From Quadrisphaera sp. INWT6 (GTDB taxonomy: Bacteria > Actinomycetota > Actinomycetes > Actinomycetales > Quadrisphaeraceae), in contig NZ_VUOH01000002.1 of NCBI RefSeq assembly GCF_015390235.1, positions 496,001 to 560,000 of the forward strand: a DNA stretch of 64,000 nt. The letters run 5' to 3'. The position numbers and the translations under genes are program-made. The notes under the pieces are model-generated. The model did not search any database. It was given only the letters and a program-made list of their open reading frames with translations, and had not been told where the DNA came from. Positions 18,317 to 25,467 of this stretch are shown here, piece by piece. How positions within the stretch are numbered: the stretch's first letter is position 1; every line of letters begins with the position of its first letter.

Positions 18317-18707
18317 GCGGTCTCCCAGGTCAGCCGCACACGAGGGCGGCTGCCCACGGTCACCGGCGACGGTAGGAACGCTGCGCGACCGAGGAACAGC
18401 CACGACCACCGGCCATCACCCCGACGGCGGCTCGTTCCCGTCCCCGTCCGGAGCAGCCGGTGGCGCCGGTCCCTCCTTCGGCTGCGGTGGGTGGTGATGC
18501 GGATCCGTGACCCGTCGGGGGAACACCTCCACCTGGGCGGGCGCTGAACGCTGGGTGCGCAGGGTCGGGGAGGTCGACGAGCCGGGGTGGTCCCTCACCC
18601 GCAGGCTCCACGTCGACCTCCTGCGCACCGCGAGCGACCGCTGTCGGTGACCGACGGCCCCGCGAGGCCGCACCGGCCCACCCCGTCGCCCGACCCGAAG
18701 GCTCCCC
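18317..18707. other. 391-bp intergenic region between divergent LCP and symporter genes
   Basis: A possible LCP -10 element (TACCGT on the minus strand) lies at 18369-18374. Nearer the symporter there is an 11-bp perfect inverted repeat, GGAGGTCGACG at 18569-18579 and CGTCGACCTCC at 18611-18621, flanked by GCGCA/TGCGC-like bases. It could be an operator for the symporter. No small gene or RNA was recognised. Confidence 0.4.
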
Positions 18708-20183
18708 GTGACCTCCTCCGCCGCACCTGACGCGCCCGCGCGTCCGCGCTCGTCGTCCCCCCTCTCCCGCCTGAGGCGCATCCCGTTCGGGGCGCAGGTG
18801 ATCGCCGGCCTCGTGCTGGGCGTCGTCCTCGGCCTGGTGGCCCGCGAGATGGGGCCCGTCGTCGACGGCGCCCCCGACAACTGGCTCGTCACCACCCTCG
18901 ACACCGTCGGCTCCACGTTCGTCACCCTGCTGGTGGCCCTCGTGCCGCCGCTGGTGCTGCTGGCCGTCATCACCTCGATCGCCAACCTGCGCCAGGTGGC
19001 CGGTGCGGCGCGCCTGGCCGGCCAGACGCTGCTGTGGTTCGCCATCACCGCCGCGGTCTCGGTGGCGATCGGCCTGACCATCGGCCTGCTCACCGACCCG
19101 GGCACCCGCTCCGGCGTCTCGGCTGACGCCGCCTCGGAGCCCAGCCGCACCGGCTCCTGGCTCGACTTCCTCCAGGGGATCGTGCCGAGCAACTGGCTGG
19201 GCCTCGGCGCCAGCACCTCGACGACGCTGACCGCAGCGGGCGACACCACGACGGCCACCTCGACGACGGGGCTCAGCTTCAACGTGCTGCAGCTGATCGT
19301 CATCGCGATCGCCGTCGGCATCGCCGCCCTGAAGACCGGTGACCGCGCCGAGCCGTTCCTGGCGTTCGCCCGCAGCGCGCTCGCCGTCGTCCAGACGGTG
19401 CTGTGGTGGGTCATCCGCCTCGCGCCGCTCGGCACCGTCGGTCTGCTCGGCCGCGCCGTCGCCACCTACGGGTGGGACGCGCTCTCGCCGCTGGGCGTCT
19501 TCGTGGTCGACGTCTACGTCGGCCTCGCGCTGGTGCTCTTCGTGCTCTACCCGGTGCTGCTGAAGGCCCACGGCCTCGGCGTGCGCCGCTTCTTCGCGGG
19601 CGCCTGGCCGGCGATCTCGCTGGCGTTCGTCTCGCGCTCCTCGGTGGGCACCATGCCCGTGACCGAGCGGGTCACCGAGCGCAACCTCGGCGTGCCCCGC
19701 GCGTACACCTCGTTCGCCGTGCCGCTGGGCGCCACCACGAAGATGGACGGCTGCGCCGCGATCTACCCGGCCATCGCCGCGATCTTCGTGGCGGGGTTCT
19801 TCGGCGTCGACCTGAGCTGGACCGACTACCTGCTCATCGCCTTCGTGTCCGTGGTCGGCTCCGCCGCGACGGCGGGCCTCACCGGCGCCACCGTGATGCT
19901 CACGCTGACCCTGTCGACGCTGGGCCTGCCGCTGGCGGGCGTGGGCCTGCTGCTGGCGATCGACCCGATCCTCGACATGGGCCGCACCGCGGTGAACGTC
20001 GCGGGCCAGGCGCTCGTGCCGACGATCGTGGCGAAGCGCGAGGGCATCCTCGACCGCGAGCGCTACGACGGCCGCACGCTGCCGACGTTCCTGTCCGAGG
20101 GCGAGGAGCGCGCCGCGGCCCAGCAGGCGGAGTCCGGCCAGGACGACGCCCTCGTCGGTTCCGGGGCTCCCTCCCGACCGTGA
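18708..20183 (+). CDS. Dicarboxylate/amino acid:cation symporter (SDF family)
   Basis: This is a secondary transporter of the glutamate/dicarboxylate symporter family with 491 residues and about eight membrane segments plus re-entrant loops. Family hallmarks are the serine-rich SRSSVGTMPVTERV loop, PLGATTKMDGCAAIYPAIAAIF (usual form NMDG, here KMDG), and DPILDMGRTAVNVAGQAL near the C terminus, where the cation and substrate sites lie. The transported substrate, an amino acid or C4-dicarboxylate, cannot be fixed. The GTG start has AAGG upstream. A large inverted repeat follows the gene. Confidence 0.88.
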   Translation: MTSSAAPDAPARPRSSSPLSRLRRIPFGAQVIAGLVLGVVLGLVAREMGPVVDGAPDNWLVTTLDTVGSTFVTLLVALVPPLVLLAVITSIANLRQVAGAARLAGQTLLWFAITAAVSVAIGLTIGLLTDPGTRSGVSADAASEPSRTGSWLDFLQGIVPSNWLGLGASTSTTLTAAGDTTTATSTTGLSFNVLQLIVIAIAVGIAALKTGDRAEPFLAFARSALAVVQTVLWWVIRLAPLGTVGLLGRAVATYGWDALSPLGVFVVDVYVGLALVLFVLYPVLLKAHGLGVRRFFAGAWPAISLAFVSRSSVGTMPVTERVTERNLGVPRAYTSFAVPLGATTKMDGCAAIYPAIAAIFVAGFFGVDLSWTDYLLIAFVSVVGSAATAGLTGATVMLTLTLSTLGLPLAGVGLLLAIDPILDMGRTAVNVAGQALVPTIVAKREGILDRERYDGRTLPTFLSEGEERAAAQQAESGQDDALVGSGAPSRP

Positions 20184-20208
20184 CCGTGGTCTCCCGCCAC
20201 GCCGCGGC

Positions 20209-20285
20209 GTGACGCCGGACGGGCAGAGGTCCACCTCGCACCCCGTGAACGGGGTCTGGGTGGACCTCTGCCCGTCGGGCGTCAC
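20209..20285. repeat. 77-bp inverted repeat, 27-bp arms with 26/27 match
   Basis: The left arm at 20209-20235 and right arm at 20259-20285 are reverse complements with one mismatch. The loop itself holds ACCCCGT-GA-ACGGGGT, so the whole element folds into one long hairpin. A 14-bp palindrome, CACGCCGCGGCGTG, abuts its left end. It may terminate the symporter transcript, but it is far longer than ordinary terminators and has no T run. Confidence 0.85.
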
Positions 20286-20316
20286 GTCGTCCACGGCGCC
20301 CGGGACACTGACGGCC

Positions 20317-20817
20317 ATGAGCACCACCCCCGAGACCAGCACCGACGTCGTCTTCCGGCCCGCGCCGCCGACCGCCCCCGAGGCGGCGGCTGCGCGGGCC
20401 TCGTTCGCCGCAGACGTCTCCGCCGCCATGGGCGTCACCTGGCAGCTCGCCGAGGACGCCGACGCCGACCTGGCGGGCCCCGACGGCGCGTTCTGGCTGG
20501 CCCGTCGCGCCGGAGACCGCGACGGCGAGGTGCTCGGCTGCGTCGGCGCCCGCGCGGTGGCCCTCGCCGACGGCCCGGCCGTCGAGGTGAAGCGCCTGTG
20601 GGTCTCCGCCGAGGCCCGCGGCCTGGGGCTGGGCGCGCGCCTGCTCGACGTCGTCGAGCGGTGGGCGCGCGACCGCGGCGCGACCCGCCTGGTGCTCGAC
20701 ACCCGCGGCGAGCTCGAGGCGGCCACCCGGCTCTACCGGCGGACCGGCTGGGTCGAGGTCGCGCCGTACAACGACAACGCCGACGCCCAGCTCTGGTTCT
20801 CCAAGCCCCTCGGCTAG
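20317..20817 (+). CDS. GNAT family N-acetyltransferase
   Basis: This 166-residue acetyl-CoA-dependent acetyltransferase shows the GNAT core: VEVKRLWVSAEARGLGLGARLLD, where RGLGLGAR is the acetyl-CoA pyrophosphate-binding loop, then LVLDTRGELEAATRLYRRTGWVEVAPYND. The Tyr in ATRLYRRTGW is the usual general acid. The acceptor substrate is unknown. ATG 20317 is preceded seven bases earlier by GACACT, a plausible -10 element of a leaderless transcript. Its stop codon forms part of the putative promoter of maf. Confidence 0.88.
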   Translation: MSTTPETSTDVVFRPAPPTAPEAAAARASFAADVSAAMGVTWQLAEDADADLAGPDGAFWLARRAGDRDGEVLGCVGARAVALADGPAVEVKRLWVSAEARGLGLGARLLDVVERWARDRGATRLVLDTRGELEAATRLYRRTGWVEVAPYNDNADAQLWFSKPLG

Positions 20818-20820
20818 CGT
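20815..20820 (+). promoter_or_regulatory. -10 element for maf overlapping the GNAT stop codon
   Basis: TAGCGT begins with the TAG stop of the GNAT gene and lies eight bases before the maf GTG. The same hexamer precedes the first SMP-30-like gene and the DUF885 gene. Confidence 0.45.
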
Positions 20821-20828
20821 CGCCGCAC

Positions 20829-21503
20829 GTGACCGCTGCCACGACCGCTCCCGTGCGCCTCCTGCTGGCCTCCGCCTCCCCCGCCCGCGCCGCCACGCTG
20901 CGCGCCGCCGGCGTGGAGCCCCTGGTCCTGGTCTCCGGGGTCGACGAGCCCGCCGTCGTCGAGCGCTACGGCGTGACCGACCCCGAGGACGTCGCCCTGG
21001 TGCTCGCCAAGGCCAAGGCCGAGGACGTCGCCGCGCGCTGGGAGGACGCCGACGGCGCCCCCGACGACGGCGTGCTGGTGGTGGGCTGCGACTCCGTGCT
21101 GGAGCTCGACGGCGAGGTCTTCGGCAAGCCCGCGAGCGCCGAGCAGGCCGTCGAGCGGTGGAAGGCGATGCGCGGCCGCTCCGGCGTGCTCCACACGGGC
21201 CACTGGGTCATCGACGCCCGCGAGGGCGAGGACGGCCCCGTCACCGGCGCGACCCTCGGTGCCGTGGCGTCGACCACGGTGCACTTCGCGAAGGTGTCCG
21301 ACGCCGAGGTCGAGGCGTACGTCGCCACCGGCGAGCCGCTGGCGGTGGCCGGGGCGTTCACCCTCGACGGGCTGGGCGGGGCGTTCGTGTCCGGCGTGGA
21401 GGGCGACCCGCACACCGTCGTCGGCATCGGGCTGCCGCTGCTGCGCGAGCTGCTGGCGGAGGTCGGCGTCGCCTGGACCGACCTCTGGACGCCCCGCGCC
21501 TGA
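20829..21503 (+). CDS. maf: Maf-like nucleoside triphosphate pyrophosphatase
   Basis: Maf proteins hydrolyse non-canonical or modified nucleoside triphosphates (house-cleaning) and can affect septum formation. The 224-residue chain begins RLLLASASPARAATLRAAGVEP, the signature Maf N terminus. It then shows VLVVGCDSVLELDGEVFGKP with the catalytic Asp, and FTLDGLGGAFVSGVEGDPHTVVGI near the end. The relative position, between accE5 and accA3, matches the mycobacterial order. The promoter probably lies over the stop of the GNAT gene. Three near-palindromic repeats follow the stop. Confidence 0.93.
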   Translation: MTAATTAPVRLLLASASPARAATLRAAGVEPLVLVSGVDEPAVVERYGVTDPEDVALVLAKAKAEDVAARWEDADGAPDDGVLVVGCDSVLELDGEVFGKPASAEQAVERWKAMRGRSGVLHTGHWVIDAREGEDGPVTGATLGAVASTTVHFAKVSDAEVEAYVATGEPLAVAGAFTLDGLGGAFVSGVEGDPHTVVGIGLPLLRELLAEVGVAWTDLWTPRA

Positions 21504-21516
21504 GCCCCCCCCGCCC

Positions 21517-21625
21517 CGCAGCCAGGCGCTCGGCTGCGGTTCCCGCACCCCCGCGAACCGCAGCCAGGCGCTCGGCTGCGGTTCCTGCACCCCCACGAAC
21601 CGCAGCCGGGCGCTCGGTTGCGGGA
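21517..21625. repeat. Near-palindromic 42-bp repeat, cluster B (three units)
   Basis: Units start at 21517, 21559 and 21601, exactly 42 bases apart, with the core CCGCAGCC-AGGCGCTC-GGCTGCGG. The cluster lies between maf and the LLM oxidoreductase gene, which run in the same direction. Its centre has the opposite orientation to most of cluster A and to cluster D. Confidence 0.9.
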
Positions 21626-21649
21626 GGGCTGGCGGGGTAGGGCGGAGCC

Positions 21650-22669
21650 ATGGCAGAGACCACCAGCACCCCGTCGTCCTCGGGCAGCGGCCTGAAGATC
21701 GGCTACAAGCTCGCCGCCGAGGCGTTCGACCCGAAGGAGGTCGTCCGCCAGGCGGTGGCCGCCGAGCGGGCCGGCTTCGACTTCGTCGAGGTGAGCGACC
21801 ACTTCCACCCCTGGGTCGAGGCGCAGGGGCACTCCGGCTTCGCCTTCGCGATGCTCGCGAACGCGGCGGCCAAGACCGAGCGCATCGGGCTCGTCACGGG
21901 TGTGACGTGCCCGTCGTACCGGTACCACCCGGCCGTCGTCGCCCAGGCGGCGGCGACGCTGCAGATCCTCTCCGACGGGCGCTTCACCCTGGGCGTCGGC
22001 GCCGGTGAGCGGCTCAACGAGCACGTGATCGGCGAGCCGGCGTTCCGCGGGGTGCACGAGCGCCACGAGCGGTTCCGGGAGTCCCTCGAGATCATCCGTC
22101 TGCTCTGGTCGGGCGGGTACCACTCCTACTCCGGCAAGCACCTGCAGCTGGAGGACGCGCGGGTCTTCGACCTGCCCGAGCAGCTGCCGGTCATCGCCGT
22201 GGCGGGCTCCGGGCCGGCGTCGGCCAAGCTCGCCGCGGACCTCGGCGACGGCCTGTTCGGCACCGAGCCCGACGCCGGCTTCGTCTCGGCGTGGAAGGGC
22301 GACGGCGGCAGCGGCCCCGTCTACGGCGAGGTGCCCCTGGCGTGGGCGCCCACCGAGGACGCCGCGGTCGACGCCGTGCTCGAGAAGAGCGCCTGGGCGC
22401 TGACGGGCTGGAAGGTCATGGCCGAGCTGCCCAACCCGGTGAACTTCGAGGCCGCCGCGGGCTTCGTGACCCGCGACGACGTGCTGGGGCAGTTCGCCTG
22501 CGGCCCGGACCTCGCGAGGCACGTCGCGAACGGGCAGCAGTTCGTCGACGCCGGCTACGACCACCTGGTCACCCAGAACGCCGGTCCGGACCCCGACGGG
22601 TTCCTGGAGTTCGCCTCCTCGGAGCTCATCCCCGCGTGGCGGAAGCTGACGCCGTCGTCGTCGTCCTGA
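21650..22669 (+). CDS. LLM-class F420-dependent oxidoreductase (G6PDH-like family)
   Basis: This is a luciferase-like monooxygenase fold protein of 339 residues that most likely uses coenzyme F420. It closely follows the F420-dependent G6PDH-related subfamily: KIGYKLAAEAFDPKEVVRQA, DFVEVSDHFHPWVEAQGHS, GVTCPSYRYHPAVVAQAAATL, GVGAGERLNEHV, LTGWKVMAELPNPVNF and AGYDHLVTQNAGPD. The substrate cannot be assigned. ATG 21650 has TAGGGC six bases upstream. cofG, for F420 precursor synthesis, lies elsewhere in the window, which supports F420 use by the organism. Confidence 0.9.
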   Translation: MAETTSTPSSSGSGLKIGYKLAAEAFDPKEVVRQAVAAERAGFDFVEVSDHFHPWVEAQGHSGFAFAMLANAAAKTERIGLVTGVTCPSYRYHPAVVAQAAATLQILSDGRFTLGVGAGERLNEHVIGEPAFRGVHERHERFRESLEIIRLLWSGGYHSYSGKHLQLEDARVFDLPEQLPVIAVAGSGPASAKLAADLGDGLFGTEPDAGFVSAWKGDGGSGPVYGEVPLAWAPTEDAAVDAVLEKSAWALTGWKVMAELPNPVNFEAAAGFVTRDDVLGQFACGPDLARHVANGQQFVDAGYDHLVTQNAGPDPDGFLEFASSELIPAWRKLTPSSSS

Positions 22670-22686
22670 CCTCGTGACGCACCTCG

Positions 22687-22716
22687 GGACCGCGCCCTCC
22701 ACGGAGAGCGCGGTCC
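22687..22716. terminator. Hairpin after the LLM gene
   Basis: GGGACCGCGC and GCGCGGTCCC form a perfect 10-bp stem. It lies between convergent genes and could stop transcription in both directions. No T tract is present, as is common in high-GC actinobacteria. Confidence 0.7.
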
Positions 22717-22731
22717 CGACGTGGTCCTGGG

Positions 22732-22755
22732 GCGCACCCTCCGCGGAGGGTGCGC
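22732..22755. terminator. 24-bp perfect palindrome between convergent genes
   Basis: GCGCACCCTCCG followed by its exact reverse complement forms the second hairpin of a tandem pair. It lies ten bases from the stop of the SDR gene, so it probably terminates that transcript. Confidence 0.7.
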
Positions 22756-22765
22756 TCCAGGGGGG

Positions 22766-23659
22766 TCACGGGGTGGGCATGCCGCCGGTGATCGAGAGGG
22801 TCGAGCCGGTGGTGTAGCTGGAGTCGTTCGACGCCAGGTGCACGTACGCCGCGCCGTACTCGGCGGGCTGGCCGGGGCGGCCCAGCGGGGTCTGCTCGCC
22901 GAACGTCGGCAGCGCCTCCTCCGGCTGGCCGCCGGCGGGCTGCAGCGGCGTCCAGACCGGCCCGGGGGCGACGGCGTTGACGCGGATGCCCTTCGGGGCG
23001 ACCTGCGCGGCCAGGCCCTTGGTGAAGTTGTTGATGGCGGCCTTGGTGCTGGCGTAGTCGACCAGCGTCGGCGACGGCTGGAACGCCTGCACCGACGTGG
23101 TGTTGATGATCGACGAGCCCGCGGGCAGGTGCGGCAGCGCGGCCTTCGTGATCCAGAACATCGCGTAGACGTTGGTCTTGTAGGTGTCGTCGAGCTGCTG
23201 CGTGGTGATGTCGAGCAGCGACTCCCGCGCCTGCTGCTTGCCCGCGTTGTTGACGAGCACGTCGATGCCGCCGAACGCCTCCACGGTCTTCTCCACCAGG
23301 GAGGTGCACAGCGCCTCGTCCTTGATGTCGCCGGGCAGCGCGAGGGCCTTCACCCCGGCGGCCTCGATCAGGGCGATCACCTCGGCGGCGTCGGTCTCCT
23401 CCTCGGGCAGGTAGGAGATGGCGACGTCGGCGCCCTCGCGGGCGAAGGCGATGGCGGCGGCGCGGCCGATGCCGCTGTCACCGCCGGTCACCAGCGCGCG
23501 GCGCCCGGTCAGCTTGCCACTGCCCCGGTAGCTCTCCTCGCCGTGGTCGGGCTTCGGGTCCATGCCCCACGCCTGGCCCGGACCGGGCTGCGCGCCCTGG
23601 TCGAACTCGGGGACGGGGTACTGGGTGGTCGGGTCGACGAGCTCAGGGGTTCCAGTCAC
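22766..23659 (-). CDS. SDR family oxidoreductase (YghA/general-stress type)
   Basis: This short-chain dehydrogenase/reductase has 297 residues. An N-terminal extension of about 50 residues (PEFDQGAQPGPGQAWGMDPKPDHGEESY) is typical of the YghA-like subfamily. The NAD(P) motif TGGDSGIGRA, the NNAG motif, and the catalytic Ser and YASTK follow, with a C-terminal STLSITGGMPTP. The substrate is unknown; relatives act on aldehydes or sugars. The GTG start has GGAGG five bases upstream. It is convergent with the LLM gene, with two hairpins between, and follows the OFA transporter genes on the same strand. Confidence 0.9.
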   Translation of the reverse strand: MTGTPELVDPTTQYPVPEFDQGAQPGPGQAWGMDPKPDHGEESYRGSGKLTGRRALVTGGDSGIGRAAAIAFAREGADVAISYLPEEETDAAEVIALIEAAGVKALALPGDIKDEALCTSLVEKTVEAFGGIDVLVNNAGKQQARESLLDITTQQLDDTYKTNVYAMFWITKAALPHLPAGSSIINTTSVQAFQPSPTLVDYASTKAAINNFTKGLAAQVAPKGIRVNAVAPGPVWTPLQPAGGQPEEALPTFGEQTPLGRPGQPAEYGAAYVHLASNDSSYTTGSTLSITGGMPTP

Positions 23660-23709
23660 CCCGACCTCCTACCCAGCCCCCGTCCTTCCAAGCGGCGCGG
23701 CCCGGAGCG

Positions 23710-23832
23710 TCAGCCGAACAGCTGGCTGGCGCGGGCGACGGTCTGCCACACGCCGTAGCCGAGCCCCCCGCCCACGAGGACCCACAGCACCACGGCCGCC
23801 GCCTTCGCGGCCCCCTGCGACGCCTCGCTCAT
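23710..23832 (-). CDS. MFS transporter small subunit (40 residues)
   Basis: The short frame from ATG 23832 to TGA 23710 encodes a 40-residue single-helix membrane peptide: a short polar start, then AAAVVLWVLVGGGLGYGVWQ and TVARASQLFG. The pattern of one helix, GYGV-W/Y and a terminal Q-LF resembles the small subunits found beside OFA-family transporters in actinobacteria. Its ATG overlaps the stop of the OFA gene by four bases (ATGA), showing translational coupling. Its function is unproven; it is presumed to help assembly or activity of the transporter. Confidence 0.82.
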   Translation of the reverse strand: MSEASQGAAKAAAVVLWVLVGGGLGYGVWQTVARASQLFG

Positions 23833-25250
23833 CGGTTCCCCACCCCTTCACGACGGTCCTGCCCGGCGGAGGCCGACGACGCCGGCCCGCCCGCCACCGG
23901 CTCCTGGAACTTCGGGTCGACGGGCCTCACCAGCGCGTTCGCGACGAAGCCCACCGCCAGCACGCCGACCATGACGAGCAGCGGCAGCTGGTACAGCGAG
24001 GCTCCGCTCGCCCCGGAGGCGCGGCGGGCGTCGACCAGGCTGTTGATGATGAGCGGCCCGGCGACCCCGGCCGCCGACCAGGCGGTGAGCAGCCGGCCGT
24101 GGATGGCGCCCACCTGCAGGCCGCCGAACATGTCCTTGAGGTAGGCCGGGATGGTGGCGAAGCCACCGCCGTAGAAGCTCAGGATGATGCCGGTGAGGAT
24201 GACGAAGACCGCCACCGACGACGTCCCCAGCAGCACGACGCCGAGGTAGGCGACCAGCCCGACGCCGAGGTAGACCATGTAGATCCGCTTGCGGCCGATG
24301 ACGTCGGACGTCGACGACCACACGAACCGGCCCGCCATGTTGCACAGCGACAGGACGCCGACGAAGCCCGCGGCGGCCGCGGCGTCGATCTGGGAGAAGA
24401 ACTCCTGGACCATCGGCGCGGCCTGCTCGAGGATCCCGATGCCCGCGGTGACGTTGGTGAACAGCACCACCCACAGCAGCCAGAACTGCGGCGTGCGGAT
24501 CGCGTTCCTCGCGGTGGTGTCGGCGGTCGCCCGCATGCCGCCCGCCTGCTGCTGCGGCGGGGTCCAGCCGGCGGGGCGCCAGTCCTTGGCGGGGACGCGC
24601 ACCACCCAGGCTCCGAGCAGCATCAGCACCAGGTAGGCGCACGCGAGCGTGATCATCGTGGGCGCGATGGCGTTCTCGGGGGCGTCGGCGTAGGTGCCCA
24701 GCAGCCGGTTGGTCAGCGGCGAGGCGATCAGCGCGCCGCCGCCGAAGCCCATGATCGCCAGACCGGTGGCCAGGCCCGGGCGGTCGGGGAACCACTTGAT
24801 CAGCGTGGAGACCGGGGAGATGTACCCCAGGCCCAGCCCGATGCCGCCGACCACGCCGTAGCCGAGGTACACCACCCACAGCTGCCCCAGCGCGACACCG
24901 GCGGAGGCGATGAACAGGCCGCCGCAGAAGAACAGCGCCGAGGCGACCATCGTCTTGCGGGGCCCGTTGCGCTCCACCCAGGTGCCGCCGAACGCGGCCG
25001 CCAGGCCGAGCATGACGATGGCGATCGAGAAGATCACCGCGATGGGCGTGCCCTCGGTGCCGAAGTGCTCCTGCAGCGGGGTCTTGAAGACGCTGAACGC
25101 GTACACCTGCCCGATCGACAGGTGCACCGCGAGCGCGGCGGGCGGGATCAGCCAGCGGCTGTAGCCGGGTGGGGCGACGGTGCGCTCGCGGTCGAGGAAG
25201 CTCCCCCGCCTCGCGGTGGCCGGCCTGCTCGAGGCTGCCTGTGACGACAT
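23829..25250 (-). CDS. OFA family MFS transporter (oxalate/formate antiporter type)
   Basis: This major-facilitator transporter has 473 residues and about 12 membrane helices. Family features are the start of helix 1, LIPPAALAVHLSIGQVYAFSVF, the loop GPRKTM, GYGVVGGIGLGLGYISPVSTLIKWFPDRPGLATG after the fourth helix, and FYGGGFATIPAYLKDMFG late in the chain. OFA members exchange small carboxylates such as oxalate and formate, but many have unknown substrates. ATG 25250 has AGGAG five bases upstream. The 40-residue partner follows with a four-base overlap. It is divergent from accA3. Confidence 0.9.
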   Translation of the reverse strand: MSSQAASSRPATARRGSFLDRERTVAPPGYSRWLIPPAALAVHLSIGQVYAFSVFKTPLQEHFGTEGTPIAVIFSIAIVMLGLAAAFGGTWVERNGPRKTMVASALFFCGGLFIASAGVALGQLWVVYLGYGVVGGIGLGLGYISPVSTLIKWFPDRPGLATGLAIMGFGGGALIASPLTNRLLGTYADAPENAIAPTMITLACAYLVLMLLGAWVVRVPAKDWRPAGWTPPQQQAGGMRATADTTARNAIRTPQFWLLWVVLFTNVTAGIGILEQAAPMVQEFFSQIDAAAAAGFVGVLSLCNMAGRFVWSSTSDVIGRKRIYMVYLGVGLVAYLGVVLLGTSSVAVFVILTGIILSFYGGGFATIPAYLKDMFGGLQVGAIHGRLLTAWSAAGVAGPLIINSLVDARRASGASGASLYQLPLLVMVGVLAVGFVANALVRPVDPKFQEPVAGGPASSASAGQDRREGVGNR

Positions 25251-25413
25251 CGGACTCCTGCTCCGTCGCAGTGGCCCGAGCAGTGCTCCTGCCGGGCTCC
25301 GGGCCGCGCCGTGGCTGGACGCGCCCCCGGGCAGCGTGCCTCCCGCGCGGTGGGCACACCACCCGAGCGCACCCCGAGCAGCGGCGACCGGGTGAGGCGC
25401 CGCGCGCGGCGGA

Positions 25414-25419
25414 TAGGCT
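25414..25419 (+). promoter_or_regulatory. -10 element for accA3
   Basis: TAGGCT lies 48 bases before the GTG of accA3, leaving room for an untranslated leader that includes a strong Shine-Dalgarno sequence. No clear -35 element was seen. Confidence 0.4.
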
Positions 25420-25467
25420 GCTCGGCCGGGACGGCCCTGCGGGGCCTCCGGAGCGGAGGACCAGCCA

